Shown: positions 1 through 8,823 of the stretch, in pieces
How the letters are laid out: each line of letters opens with the position of its first letter
Position numbering within the stretch: the stretch's first letter is position 1
Assembly (NCBI RefSeq): GCF_000619925.1
Contig: NZ_JHVB01000008.1
Location: 62,001 to 126,000, forward strand
DNA: 64,000 nucleotides
From: Treponema sp. C6A8
GTDB taxonomy: Bacteria > Spirochaetota > Spirochaetia > Treponematales > Treponemataceae
Direction of reading: 5' to 3'
Translations under genes and position numbers: made by a program
The notes under the pieces: generated by a model
Database searches by the model: none
Told to the model about the DNA's origin: nothing
The model's input: the letters and a program-made list of their open reading frames with translations, nothing else

Positions 1-415
1 GAGGGAAGGTATAAATTGAACTTGTATGATAATCAGTTGTGATGTCTGATTCTTTATTAAACTGATACGGTGTATCTTCCGGGATATTATAGGCATCTTC
101 AATATTCAAAGGACGCTGAGTTTTTGCAACATAGCCCGAAATTGATGTTTCATCAATAGGGAAAGAAAAATATGTATAAGGAAGCTTTTCACCAGGCTCA
201 AGGAGTTTGAGCTGAGTATCATTCTGGCCGTATTTAATTTTCAGATTGTTGCCTTCAACAACGTAAATAGAACCTGCATCCGCATTTACAATATGACGGG
301 TCTCTGTGAGAATACGTTCAAGAAGAATATCAATATCCTGAATTTCAGAAAGACTTCTTGCGATTTCTACAATCTGTTCCAGGCGATTCTTTGTCTCTTT
401 ATTGTAAGCGGCCAC
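1..415 (-). CDS. GAF-domain signalling protein (N-terminal part; 3' end outside window)
   Basis: The reading frame is open from a GTG at 415 to the window edge, giving 138 visible codons. The start is chosen because AGAGG lies 7 nt upstream and an upstream ATG (437) runs into a stop after six codons. The visible sequence opens with a predicted amphipathic helix (KNRLEQIVEIARSLSEIQD) followed by a GAF-like core (ADAGSIYVVEGNNLKI, about residues 43-58). GAF domains bind small ligands and sit in front of HD-GYP, GGDEF or histidine kinase outputs. In spirochaetes this arrangement is often GAF-HD-GYP, but the output domain lies outside the window, so the activity cannot be stated. The gene points leftward, away from the rRNA-methyltransferase-like gene next to it. 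Confidence 0.7.
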   Translation of the reverse strand, partial: MAAYNKETKNRLEQIVEIARSLSEIQDIDILLERILTETRHIVNADAGSIYVVEGNNLKIKYGQNDTQLKLLEPGEKLPYTYFSFPIDETSISGYVAKTQRPLNIEDAYNIPEDTPYQFNKESDITTDYHTSSIYTFP

Positions 416-482
416 TTCAAATCCTCTTATAATACATTTATCTTTTTTTAATACAGCAATTATATAGGTTATAATTAAACTT

Positions 483-1340
483 TTAAAGCGATTTAAGTTT
501 TTTTATTATCGAAAAATAAATAGGTCCGGCGCCGCCAGAAACATCCGGCAAAATCTGATAGCCATACTTCGTTTTTTCATATTGAGGAAGAGTGATTTTT
601 GTAAAGCCTTCAATTTCTGACAACTCTGGTGATGGAGATAGAAGTTCAAAGACAGTTCCGTCTTTATTAAACTTTTTGAAAAGACGTTCAATCATCTCAT
701 CATTTTCATCAGGGCAGAGGGCGCAGGTTGAATAAAGCAATATTCCATCTGGCTCTAAAAGACGATAGGCAGAGGACAGCAAAGCCCACTGTTCGGTTGT
801 GACGGTTTTTATGCGGGAAAGAGACCAGTCTTTAAGATATTTTGGGTCGTTGTAAACGTGGCGTTCTGAAGAACAGGGCGCATCCAGAAGGATGCGGTCA
901 AAACATTCAGTCTGACGGGTACACCAGGTAGAACCGTCAGAGCAGGAAGTCTGAACCCGTTCACTGATTTGCAGGGGCAGACAAGTTTCTACAACGACAG
1001 AAAGACGGTGCTTGCGCTCAGGAGAACGTTCATTTGAAGAAAGTTTGGCATCTTCATCCATGCGGCTGGCAAGAACTAAAGTTTTACCGCCGGGAGCTGC
1101 GCATAAATCAAGGATATTTTCTGCTCCTTTAAGAGGAAGACATAAAGCTGCAAGAACGCTGGCGCTGTCCAAAAAATATGATTTTTCAGCCCCCGTAACT
1201 TTATATTCGACAGGCTGATTTTCCTTTTCAAAAGAGGTTTTCAAAGCTTCCCAACGCTGGCCGTAAAGTTCCCCATAATATTGATTAAAGCCTTCAGCCC
1301 CGGAAAGTTTTTTTGCTTTTTCAGATGATTTTTTTCCCAT
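483..1340 (-). CDS. RsmB/NSUN-family SAM-dependent RNA m5C methyltransferase
   Basis: This 285-aa protein has the NOL1/NOP2/Sun fold signature. The SAM-binding motif I is LDLCAAPGGKT (about 77-87), motif IV is LLDAPCSSE (about 151-159, Cys156) and motif VI is LLYSTCALCP (about 201-210, Cys206). The TC cysteine is the family nucleophile attacking C6 of cytosine, and the PC cysteine helps product release; both are present. It lacks the N-terminal NusB-like domain of E. coli RsmB, so it resembles the shorter RsmF/NSUN3/4-like catalytic cores. Its RNA target cannot be told from sequence. Its ATG follows the stop of the upstream glycosidase gene directly (TAAATG), and the GGAG ribosome-binding site lies inside that gene, so the two are probably translationally coupled. 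Confidence 0.85.
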   Translation of the reverse strand: MGKKSSEKAKKLSGAEGFNQYYGELYGQRWEALKTSFEKENQPVEYKVTGAEKSYFLDSASVLAALCLPLKGAENILDLCAAPGGKTLVLASRMDEDAKLSSNERSPERKHRLSVVVETCLPLQISERVQTSCSDGSTWCTRQTECFDRILLDAPCSSERHVYNDPKYLKDWSLSRIKTVTTEQWALLSSAYRLLEPDGILLYSTCALCPDENDEMIERLFKKFNKDGTVFELLSPSPELSEIEGFTKITLPQYEKTKYGYQILPDVSGGAGPIYFSIIKKLKSL

Positions 1341-2546
1341 TTACTGCTCCAGCTTAAAAAGTCCGGCTTTTATTTTATATTCCAGAATACGTTTTACAGC
1401 TTCATCAATTCGGGAAGCAAAAGCAGAATCTTCCGAAGCTTTTTTATACAGAAGCCTTGCCTGTTTTGCAAAACGCTTTTCAGAAGTCATGATGCAGTCA
1501 ACCCCAGCTTCTATAGCAAGAACTGCAGCTTTTTCCGGCGGAAAACCGTTATCGGCAAGGGCGCCCATAAAAATATCATCAGAAAAAATAATACCCTGAT
1601 AGCCGTATTCATTGCGGAGAATTTCGCTCACCCAGACTTTTGAAAGACAGGCAGGAGTTTTTCCATCAAGGGCAGAAGTTCTGGCATGACTCATAAGAAC
1701 TCCTGCAGGGGCATGGTCACAGATATTTTTAAATGGCAGCAAAAGTTCATTAAGTTCTTCAAGAGGGAGTTTAATTTCCGGCAAGCCTGTATGAGGGTCG
1801 GTATTTGTATTGCCCGGAAAGTGCTTGATTACAGTTGCAATTCCGTTATTTTCATAGGCGTTTACACAGGCAATTCCGTAATCCCTTACTTTCTGGGCAT
1901 CTCCAAAGCTGCGGCCGTCAAGAAATTCGCGGTTATCGTCAGTGCAGACTTCAATTACAGGGGCCAGGTTCATGTCAAAACCAATGTCAGCCATTTTTTT
2001 TGCCTGAAGAGAATAAAGCTCATAAACATCGCTGATATTTGCCATCTGACCTACGTTTTCCTGAGAAGGCAGCTTACCCGTAAGTTTTTTAAGACGGTTT
2101 ACCCAGCCGCCTTCCTGATCGATTGCAAGGAAAGGCTGAATCTGACCGTGGGTATTCGTGTAAGAACGGATTGAAGCTATGTAATTCTGAGTTTCTTCAA
2201 CGGTATCACTTAAATTATAAGAGAAGAATAGATAGCCGCCGGCAACCATAGGAGTTTTATCTCCGTTTCCGGTCATATCGCCGAAAGTTTCATAACTGCG
2301 GAAAGTGACATTCCCTTCAAGATTTTCGATAAAAAGCTGGGCAATTTTCTTTTCCAGGGGAAGATTTTTTATATAGTTTTCAAGTTCTGTCTGATTTGTC
2401 TTTACCTTGGAATAAACGTAATTCTGATAAAAAGTGCTGGCATTCTGATGATTGAGTTTTTCTTTTTTACTCTGAAGTTTTTCTGTTTTTGATGTGCAGG
2501 AAATAAAAAAAAGCGCGGCTAAAGCGGTAAAAATAATTTTTTTCAT
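1341..2546 (-). CDS. nagZ: GH3-family beta-N-acetylhexosaminidase-like lipoprotein (NagZ-type)
   Basis: The 401-aa protein starts at the ATG at 2546. A longer open frame to 2882 exists, but its N-terminus is low-quality sequence antisense to the SDR gene. The N-terminus is a lipoprotein signal with lipobox FISC (Cys17), so the enzyme should be anchored in the cell envelope, unlike cytoplasmic E. coli NagZ. GH3 motifs are AIDQEGGWVNRL (about 141-152), KHFPGNTNTDPHTGLPEI (about 241-258, with the His/Asp general acid-base loop typical of NagZ) and IIFSDDIFMG (about 319-328, catalytic Asp). The likely role is release of N-acetylglucosamine from peptidoglycan fragments or chitooligosaccharides. 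There is no Shine-Dalgarno; TATAAT lies exactly 6 nt before the ATG, so the mRNA is probably leaderless. Confidence 0.85.
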   Translation of the reverse strand: MKKIIFTALAALFFISCTSKTEKLQSKKEKLNHQNASTFYQNYVYSKVKTNQTELENYIKNLPLEKKIAQLFIENLEGNVTFRSYETFGDMTGNGDKTPMVAGGYLFFSYNLSDTVEETQNYIASIRSYTNTHGQIQPFLAIDQEGGWVNRLKKLTGKLPSQENVGQMANISDVYELYSLQAKKMADIGFDMNLAPVIEVCTDDNREFLDGRSFGDAQKVRDYGIACVNAYENNGIATVIKHFPGNTNTDPHTGLPEIKLPLEELNELLLPFKNICDHAPAGVLMSHARTSALDGKTPACLSKVWVSEILRNEYGYQGIIFSDDIFMGALADNGFPPEKAAVLAIEAGVDCIMTSEKRFAKQARLLYKKASEDSAFASRIDEAVKRILEYKIKAGLFKLEQ

Positions 2547-2552
2547 ATTATG

Positions 2553-2585
2553 ATTATACCGCATTTTTTGTAAAAATAATATAAT
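2553..2585. promoter_or_regulatory. Overlapping divergent promoters, both predicted leaderless
   Basis: On the minus strand TATAAT (2558 to 2553) is followed by 6 nt and the nagZ-like ATG at 2546. On the plus strand TATAAT (2580-2585) is followed by 7 nt and the SDR ATG at 2593. Each -35 region would fall on or beside the other promoter's -10, and neither -35 is a good match to TTGACA. No ribosome-binding site fits between either -10 and its start codon. Confidence 0.6.
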
Positions 2586-2592
2586 CGTGGAT

Positions 2593-3378
2593 ATGAAGAA
2601 AATCGGAATTATAACAGGCGCAAGTTCAGGAATGGGAGCAGAGTTTGCCCGCCAGCTTGCACAAAAAAATCTTTGTGACGAACTTTGGATTGTAGCCCGC
2701 AGAAGTGACAGACTTGAAGAACTGAAGGCGGAAATAGAAAATGATAATAAAATAAGTATTATTCCCGTAGCACTCGATTTGACAGGTTCACAGGGTGCAC
2801 AGGCATTCAGCACGTATCTAAAAGAAAATTTTCCTTCCGATGCAGAATTAAAAATCCTTGTAAACAATGCAGGATTCGGCACATACGGTCCTTTTGAAGA
2901 AACACCTGTTGAACGCGAAATGCAGATGATAGACTTAAACTGTACATCACTTACAGGAATCTGCGGTTACGCCCTGCCCTACATGAAAAAAGAGGGTCTT
3001 ATCATAAATACGGCAAGCCTTGCGGCCTTTATGCCTCTTGGAAACTTTGCAGTTTACGCCGCAACAAAAGCTTATGTCCTCAACTTCAGTCTTGCACTTG
3101 CGGCAGAGCTCAAACCTCGCGGGATAAGCGTGACAGCCCTATGCCCGGGCAGCGTCAGTACAGAATTTGCGAATGTTGCCTCAAACGGAGTGCGCAAGGA
3201 AGTAAAAGGCGGCCGTTCCTGCGAAAAAACGGTGGCCCACTGCATTAAACGCGCCCTGGCCCGCCGCCACACAGCCCTTGCTTTTGCAAAATGGCGCATA
3301 ACAGCCTTTCTCAGCCGCTTTGTTGGAAGATACCTGGTGGCAGAACTGACATTTAAGTACAACAAACGTCCACATTAA
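2593..3378 (+). CDS. Short-chain dehydrogenase/reductase (SDR family)
   Basis: From ATG 2593 the product is 261 aa, the normal length for classical SDRs. The Rossmann nucleotide-binding motif is TGASSGMG near the N-terminus, followed by NNAGFGTYG and the catalytic YAATK (Tyr-x-x-x-Lys) preceded by a Ser in NTASLAAF. The tail (AFLSRFVGRYLVAE) is hydrophobic and basic and may associate with the membrane. The substrate is unknown; this subgroup is often annotated as DltE/YqjQ-like oxidoreductase. An in-frame GTG at 2587 would add MD, but it lies only 1 nt after the -10 hexamer, so ATG 2593 is preferred. The gene is divergent from the nagZ-like gene and separate from pncB downstream. Confidence 0.85.
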   Translation: MKKIGIITGASSGMGAEFARQLAQKNLCDELWIVARRSDRLEELKAEIENDNKISIIPVALDLTGSQGAQAFSTYLKENFPSDAELKILVNNAGFGTYGPFEETPVEREMQMIDLNCTSLTGICGYALPYMKKEGLIINTASLAAFMPLGNFAVYAATKAYVLNFSLALAAELKPRGISVTALCPGSVSTEFANVASNGVRKEVKGGRSCEKTVAHCIKRALARRHTALAFAKWRITAFLSRFVGRYLVAELTFKYNKRPH

Positions 3379-3622
3379 GACGACACCACGCCCGAGAATT
3401 GAGGTGTGCCGAAGGCAGTTGAACGAAGTGAAACCGCGCGAAGCAAGCACCGAAATGCGACTGGGAGTTTTATACTGGCGCAAAATTCCCCTCATTCCCT
3501 AAAATGCAAAAATTTGCTAATATAGAAGAAATGGGACCTGCAGACTGCGGACAGATGCTGGACGCTGACTCGAAAAAAATCCCTTTATCATTTTTATAAA
3601 TAAAGATTTTTGGAGATTTTTT

Positions 3623-5089
3623 ATGAACGAACCGATTGAGAACAGCACAATCAACAGCGCTCTTTTTACTGACTTCTATGAACTTACTATGGCACAGGGC
3701 TACTGGAAGGCAAATATGAACCAGAAGGTTGTATTTGACATGTTCTTTAGAAAGAACCCTTTCAACGGTGGTTTTTCTGTTCTTGCAGGAAATGAAACTT
3801 TGATGGATGCCCTTACTTCTTTCCGCTTCAGCGAGGCTGATATTGAATACCTCAGAAGCCAGAAGATTTTTGAAGAAGGCTTCCTTGATTATCTTAAGGA
3901 CTTCAGCTTTACAGGCGACCTTTATACAATGGATGAAGGAACTGTAATCTTCCCTCAGGAACCGCTTGTACGTATTCACGCTAACCTTATTGAGGCTCAG
4001 ATTATTGAAGGTCTTGTTTTGAACCACGTAAACTTCCAGAGCCTTATAGCAACTAAAACTGCCCGCATCTGGCTTGCTTCTAAAAAGGCGCCTATTATGG
4101 AATTTGGTCTTCGCCGCGCACAGGGTCCGGACGGAGCTATGAGCGCTACACGTGCCTCTTACATTGGTGGCGCTGCAGGAACTTCCAACACTCTTGCAGG
4201 CAAACTTTACGGTATTCCTGTAATGGGAACTATGGCTCACTCATGGATTATGAGCCACTCTTCTGAACTTGAAGCTTTCCGCGAATATGCAAAGATTTAC
4301 CCTCAGAACTCAGTATTTTTGATTGATACTTACGATACTCTTAAGAGCGGTATTAAAAACGCTATCATCGCCGGTGGTGAACTTGTAGAAAAGGGCTATA
4401 ACTTTGGTGTTCGTCTTGATTCCGGTGATATTGATTACCTTACACGCGAAGTTCGCAAGGAACTTGACCGCGCAGGCTATCCTCAGGCAAAAATCAGCGT
4501 TTCTAACGAACTTACAGAAGAGATTATTTCAACTCTCGTTGCCCGCGGCGCTCCAATCAACAGCTGGGGTGTTGGTACTCACATGGTTACAGGCGGAAAC
4601 GAATCCTCATTTACAGGCGTTTACAAGCTCAGTGCCCGCCATGACAAGGAAACTGACAGCATGACTCCTGCAATGAAGTTCAGCGATAACCCTGCAAAGA
4701 CTACCAACCCTGGCGTTAAGAATATTTTCCGTCTTTATGATGAAAACGGTATGGCTGCGGCTGATATTCTGGCTCTGGAAGACGAAAGTCTTGAAGCAGG
4801 AAAAGAATACCGCTTCTATCACCCTATGGTTGATTACCGCCAGTTCACATTCAAGGCTTCTAAGGTTGAGCCTCTCTTGAAAAAGAGAATTGAAAACGGA
4901 AAACGTCTTTCACCTCGTCTGCCAGACAGCGAACAGCTTCAGATAAGCCGTACAACAATGCAGAGCCAGCTTGAAACTCTGGACGCTTCTTACAAACGCA
5001 TTCTGAACCCTCATATCTATAAGGTTTCTATTACAGAGCAGCTCAAGGATTTGAAACTGGACTTCATCAACAAAAATCTGGACAGATAG
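3623..5089 (+). CDS. pncB: Nicotinate phosphoribosyltransferase
   Basis: The 488-aa protein opens with the family signature ALFTDFYELTMAQGYW (about 11-26) and contains GLRRAQGPDGAMSATRAS (about 162-179) and VRLDSGD (about 263-269) of the phosphoribosyl-binding barrel. It converts nicotinate and PRPP to nicotinate mononucleotide, the entry step of the Preiss-Handler NAD salvage pathway. The ATG is preceded by GGAG 6 nt upstream. The 244-nt region upstream contains no recognisable gene. The gene is monocistronic, with a strong terminator directly downstream. Confidence 0.95.
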   Translation: MNEPIENSTINSALFTDFYELTMAQGYWKANMNQKVVFDMFFRKNPFNGGFSVLAGNETLMDALTSFRFSEADIEYLRSQKIFEEGFLDYLKDFSFTGDLYTMDEGTVIFPQEPLVRIHANLIEAQIIEGLVLNHVNFQSLIATKTARIWLASKKAPIMEFGLRRAQGPDGAMSATRASYIGGAAGTSNTLAGKLYGIPVMGTMAHSWIMSHSSELEAFREYAKIYPQNSVFLIDTYDTLKSGIKNAIIAGGELVEKGYNFGVRLDSGDIDYLTREVRKELDRAGYPQAKISVSNELTEEIISTLVARGAPINSWGVGTHMVTGGNESSFTGVYKLSARHDKETDSMTPAMKFSDNPAKTTNPGVKNIFRLYDENGMAAADILALEDESLEAGKEYRFYHPMVDYRQFTFKASKVEPLLKKRIENGKRLSPRLPDSEQLQISRTTMQSQLETLDASYKRILNPHIYKVSITEQLKDLKLDFINKNLDR

Positions 5090-5135
5090 TACAGGCAAAT
5101 ATTAGAAAAGAAGGAAGTTTTTCTTCAAAATGCAT

Positions 5136-5175
5136 ATGCCCCGGTCGAGAAAGCCGGGGCATTTTAATTTTTTTT
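5136..5175 (+). terminator. Rho-independent terminator of pncB
   Basis: ATGCCCCGG and CCGGGGCAT arms enclose a short loop (5136-5162) and are followed by a T-rich stretch. It lies about 45 nt after the pncB stop and upstream of the chemoreceptor promoter. Confidence 0.85.
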
Positions 5176-5203
5176 GCTAAATTTTATAAACCCATGTTAT
5201 AAT
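5174..5203 (+). promoter_or_regulatory. Promoter of the chemoreceptor gene
   Basis: TTGCTA (5174-5179), an 18-nt spacer and TATAAT (5198-5203). TG precedes the hexamer by one base (TGTTATAAT), making an extended -10. A short leader carries AAGGAG upstream of the ATG at 5230. Confidence 0.55.
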
Positions 5204-5229
5204 TTTAAACAATACACAAGGAGTTTTAC

Positions 5230-7302
5230 ATGGGTATAAAAACTAAAATCACTTTCGCAATGTTCAGCTTAATTTTTATTACGGCAGCCCTGATTGCCGG
5301 ATTCAGCTACAGAAAGTCACAGCAGGAACTGACTGCTGCCGTTGAAACAGGAAACTTGAATCTTGCTCACACCGTAGCGGCAAAGATTCAAACCATTAAT
5401 GAACGTGAATTTAAGACTATAGAAACCGTTGCAAACCTTTCTATTTTCAGAGATCCATCTGTTGATTTACAGGAAAAATGGAGACTTGCAAACAGCGTAA
5501 CTAAAGGAAAAAGCAAGTATATGGGTATGGGATGTTACGACGAAAAAGGTGTCGGATACTCAACAACAGGCGTATACCATGATATGTCCAATCGTGAATA
5601 TATTGCTGAAGCAATGAAAGGCAAGAACTCCCTTATGGATCCTGACTGGTCTAAGACAAACGGACATCTTTGTACCTATTATGGAGCTCCATTTTATAAC
5701 GAAAGCGGCAAACAGATTGGTATTCTTGCAGTAATTGTAAATGCCTCAGACCTCTGCCAGACTATGACAACACTTACAGTTGGAAAAGCTTCTCATCCAT
5801 TTGTTATCAGCAGAAGAAGCGGCCGCTACGTTGCCCATGAAAATCAGAAACTTGTAGAAGAAAACACAGTTGCAAGTGATGTTGCATGCGAAGGCTTCAA
5901 GCCAATTCTTGACCGTATTATGAACGGAGAAACTGCTGCAGAAGTTTATTATGATGAAATAGAAAAGAAAAAATATGCCGTTTCTTACCAGCCGATTGAT
6001 GGCTGCGAATGGAGTGCTGTTTGTGTAGCTCCTTACAAGGATTTCTACAACGGAATTTCAGAGCTTCTTTTCACAATGATTCTCATTTCGGTCGGCTCAC
6101 TTATTTTTGCAGTTATAGTCGGAATGTTCGTTGTAAAACTTTCTATTAAGCCTCTTAAGGATGTAAGTAGTGCCATTTCCGGAATTGCTTCTGGAGATGC
6201 CGACCTTACAAAACGATTGAACGCTACCGCTAATGATGAAATCGGTGAAGTTGTTCAGGGCTTCAATAAGTTCAGTGAAAAACTTCAGGCAATTATCGGT
6301 GATGTAAAGAACTCAAAAGACGAGCTTATGGTTGCAGGAGAAAACCTCAATTCTTCTACTCAGGATACTGCAAGTTCTATTACACAAATTATTGCTAACA
6401 TCGACAGTATGAAGCGCCAGATTGAAGGACAGAACCAGAGCGTTAACCAGACAGCAGGTGCTGTTACCGAGATTGCTTCGAATATCGAAAGTCTTGGCCG
6501 CATGGTACAAAATCAGTCAAGCGGCGTAACACAGGCTTCCGCTGCCGTAGAAGAGATGATTGGAAATATTTCTTCTGTTAATACTTCTATGGATAAGATG
6601 GCTTACTCATTCTCAGATTTGCGTTCAAACTCTCAGGTCGGAATTGACAAACAGAGAGCCGTAAACGAAAGAATTGAGCAGATTGAAACTCAGTCTCAGA
6701 TGCTGCAGGAAGCTAACGTGGCAATCGCAAACATTGCAAGTCAGACAAACCTTCTGGCTATGAACGCTGCAATTGAGGCTGCACACGCTGGTGAAGCAGG
6801 AAAGGGTTTTGCCGTAGTTGCTGATGAAATCCGTAAACTTTCTGAAACATCTACGGCCCAGTCTAAGACAATCGGAAATCAGCTTACAAACATCAAGGAA
6901 TCTATTGGTGAAGTTGTAGCTGCAAGTTCGGAAGCCAGCATTGCCTTTGAAGCTGTTTCAAAGAAACTTGAAGATACAGATGCCCTTGTAATGCAGATTA
7001 AATCTGCCATGGAAGAGCAGAATGAAGGTTCTAAACAGATTACAGAGGCCCTTCATAACATGCAGGACAGCACTCTTGAAGTAAAGAATGCTTCTGCCGA
7101 AATGGAAGAAGGAAATAAGATGATTCTTGCAGAAGTTCAGTCCCTGCAGGATGCAGCAATGCATATGACTTCCAGCATGGAAGAAATGAGCATTGGTGCA
7201 AAGAAGATTAATGAAACTGGAGTTACCCTGAAAGAGGTATCTGAACAGATTGGAGGATCAATCAGTCAGATTGGAGAACAGGTAGACCAGTTTAAGGTAT
7301 AA
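5230..7302 (+). CDS. Methyl-accepting chemotaxis protein with extracellular Cache sensor
   Basis: The 690-aa protein has a first transmembrane helix at about 7-26, a large periplasmic region (about 30-280) that looks like a double Cache ligand-binding domain ([18 protein letters not shown] and [14 protein letters not shown] blocks), a second helix at about 282-305, a HAMP domain (about 305-360), and a long coiled-coil signalling domain. The conserved hairpin tip is present ([19 protein letters not shown], about 502-520), which binds CheA/CheW. Gln/Glu-rich heptads on both sides are plausible methylation sites. Ligand unknown; Cache chemoreceptors commonly sense amino acids, amines or organic acids. 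No che genes are nearby, so it is an orphan receptor. The ATG has an AAGGAG ribosome-binding site. Confidence 0.93.
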   Translation: MGIKTKITFAMFSLIFITAALIAGFSYRKSQQELTAAVETGNLNLAHTVAAKIQTINEREFKTIETVANLSIFRDPSVDLQEKWRLANSVTKGKSKYMGMGCYDEKGVGYSTTGVYHDMSNREYIAEAMKGKNSLMDPDWSKTNGHLCTYYGAPFYNESGKQIGILAVIVNASDLCQTMTTLTVGKASHPFVISRRSGRYVAHENQKLVEENTVASDVACEGFKPILDRIMNGETAAEVYYDEIEKKKYAVSYQPIDGCEWSAVCVAPYKDFYNGISELLFTMILISVGSLIFAVIVGMFVVKLSIKPLKDVSSAISGIASGDADLTKRLNATANDEIGEVVQGFNKFSEKLQAIIGDVKNSKDELMVAGENLNSSTQDTASSITQIIANIDSMKRQIEGQNQSVNQTAGAVTEIASNIESLGRMVQNQSSGVTQASAAVEEMIGNISSVNTSMDKMAYSFSDLRSNSQVGIDKQRAVNERIEQIETQSQMLQEANVAIANIASQTNLLAMNAAIEAAHAGEAGKGFAVVADEIRKLSETSTAQSKTIGNQLTNIKESIGEVVAASSEASIAFEAVSKKLEDTDALVMQIKSAMEEQNEGSKQITEALHNMQDSTLEVKNASAEMEEGNKMILAEVQSLQDAAMHMTSSMEEMSIGAKKINETGVTLKEVSEQIGGSISQIGEQVDQFKV

Positions 7303-7313
7303 TTTTATTACAT

Positions 7314-7371
7314 AAAAAAAGGGCTGCGGGATTTGAAGTAATCTTCAGAAACCGCAGCCCTTTTTTATTTT
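7314..7371. terminator. Bidirectional terminator between chemoreceptor and lysA
   Basis: GGGCTGCGG (7321-7329) pairs with CCGCAGCCC (7352-7360). The stem is flanked by A7 on the left and T6 on the right, so it can act on both convergent transcripts. Confidence 0.88.
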
Positions 7372-7380
7372 AGTCAGCTT

Positions 7381-8649
7381 TTATTTAAAGTCTTTTACAC
7401 CGCCAAGGTCGAGGGTAGCAAACAAATCATCTACTGTTTCGCGGCGACGGATTTCCTTGAAGGAACCGTTAGGACGCATAAGGATTTCACCGCAGCGGAG
7501 CTTTCCGTTGTAGTTGAAACCCATTGCGCGGCCGTGTGCACCAGCGTCGTGAATAATCACGTGGTCGCCAATATCAATTTTTGGAAGGCTTCTCTGAACT
7601 GCAAACTTATCGCAGTTTTCGCAGAGAGAACCAACTACATCATATACTTCTGTTTTTGGGGCATTTTCCTTGCCGCTAACTGTAACTTCGTGGTATGAAC
7701 CGTACATACCTGGGCGCATCAAATCTGCCATACATGAATCCACTGCAATGTATTCGCGGTAAATATGCTTCTGGTGAATGGCAGTTGTAACAAGCCAGCC
7801 GTAAGGTCCTGTGATAGGACGGCCGCACTCCCAGTAAATTGCAAGAGGATCAAGGCCTGCAGGAACTACAACGCGGTCATATTCTGAGCGGATTCCCTTT
7901 GCAACTTCGTCATAATCAACAGCCTTCTGATCAGGTTTGTAAGGAATACCAAGACCTCCGCCCAAATCAACAAATTCAATTTGAACACCAGTCTTTTCCT
8001 TGATTTCTGCGGCAAGTTCAAAAACAAGCTTTGCAGTATCAACAAAGAAGTTTGGATTAAGTTCGTTTGAAGCAACCATTGTATGAAGGCCGAAATGCTT
8101 TACACCAAGGTCGCGGCATTTTGCATAAGCTTCGATAATCTGAGCGCGGGTAAGACCGTATTTTGCTTCTTCCGGCTTTCCGATGATTGAGTTACAGCCC
8201 TGTTTTTCGCTTCCCGGGTTATAACGGAAGCAGATTGTCTCAGGAAACTCGCCGCCGAGAGCTTTTTTCAAAAAATCAATATGAGTAATATCATCAAGAT
8301 TGATGATGTTTCCGTGCTCGTAGGCGAATTTATATTCAGAAGCAGGAGTTTCGTTTGAAGTAAAAATTACTTTTTCATTTGTAATGCCTGCAAGATGAGA
8401 AAGCATAAGTTCCGGCAATGAAGAACAGTCTGCACCGCAGCCTTCATCAGCAAGAATTTTCAGGATATAAGGATTTGGACATGCTTTTACGGCAAAGTGT
8501 TCGCGGAATTTAGGGAAAATGCTGAATGCTTTTGTAAAGCGTTTCATGTTGTCGCGGATTGCCTGCTCATCATAAAGATAAAACGGTGTCGGAAAATCCT
8601 GAATCAGATTATCAAGCTGTGACTGTGTAAGCGGAAAATTAGAACTCAT
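7381..8649 (-). CDS. lysA: Diaminopimelate decarboxylase-type PLP enzyme
   Basis: This 422-aa fold-type III decarboxylase has the PLP-lysine motif HFAVKACPNP (about 49-58, Lys53), the glycine-rich phosphate loop DLGGGLGIPY (about 227-236), ECGRPITGP and the C-terminal CENCD substrate-binding motif (C-E-S/N-x-D in LysA). It would decarboxylate meso-diaminopimelate to L-lysine. Many treponemes use ornithine in peptidoglycan, so the role is more likely lysine supply than wall precursor control; a related ornithine or carboxynorspermidine decarboxylase activity cannot be excluded. AGAGGG precedes the ATG. It is monocistronic, with a bidirectional terminator at its 3' end. Confidence 0.82.
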   Translation of the reverse strand: MSSNFPLTQSQLDNLIQDFPTPFYLYDEQAIRDNMKRFTKAFSIFPKFREHFAVKACPNPYILKILADEGCGADCSSLPELMLSHLAGITNEKVIFTSNETPASEYKFAYEHGNIINLDDITHIDFLKKALGGEFPETICFRYNPGSEKQGCNSIIGKPEEAKYGLTRAQIIEAYAKCRDLGVKHFGLHTMVASNELNPNFFVDTAKLVFELAAEIKEKTGVQIEFVDLGGGLGIPYKPDQKAVDYDEVAKGIRSEYDRVVVPAGLDPLAIYWECGRPITGPYGWLVTTAIHQKHIYREYIAVDSCMADLMRPGMYGSYHEVTVSGKENAPKTEVYDVVGSLCENCDKFAVQRSLPKIDIGDHVIIHDAGAHGRAMGFNYNGKLRCGEILMRPNGSFKEIRRRETVDDLFATLDLGGVKDFK

Positions 8650-8771
8650 ACTACCCTCTTTTTAGATTTATTATGGGAAAAATTATGTCAAAATAGAAAA
8701 AAATCTTCAATATATTTCATAACTTAAAGATTAAAAAATTCTTATAAATTAAATGCACTTTTCTAAATACG

Positions 8772-8780
8772 TGTTATAAT
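8772..8780 (+). promoter_or_regulatory. Extended -10 promoter of the EAL-protein gene
   Basis: TGTTATAAT (TG at 8772-8773, hexamer 8775-8780) is the same extended -10 found upstream of the chemoreceptor at 5195-5203. No convincing -35 was seen. The start codon is at 8824, after a mini-ORF. Confidence 0.5.
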
Positions 8781-8800
8781 TATTATAAGGTGGAAGGAAT

Positions 8801-8812
8801 ATGAAAATGTAG
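8801..8812 (+). CDS. Possible three-codon leader ORF
   Basis: AGGTGGAAGGA (8788-8798), the best ribosome-binding site in this leader, lies directly before ATG AAA ATG TAG (Met-Lys-Met-stop). The EAL-protein start at 8824 is 11 nt after this stop and has only GGA in front of it. This may be a leader peptide that loads ribosomes for the main gene, or coincidence. Confidence 0.3.
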   Translation: MKM

Positions 8813-8823
8813 ATGGAATTATA

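Noticed and set aside
2547-2882. N-terminal extension of the NagZ-like gene (513-aa reading frame)
   Set aside because: It runs antisense through the SDR gene and crosses the divergent promoters; the lipoprotein signal at 2546 gives a normal start.
3379-3622. Small gene or pseudogene between the SDR and pncB
   Set aside because: Weak short repeats such as ACACC/GGTGT only; no frame with a start, ribosome-binding site and recognisable product.
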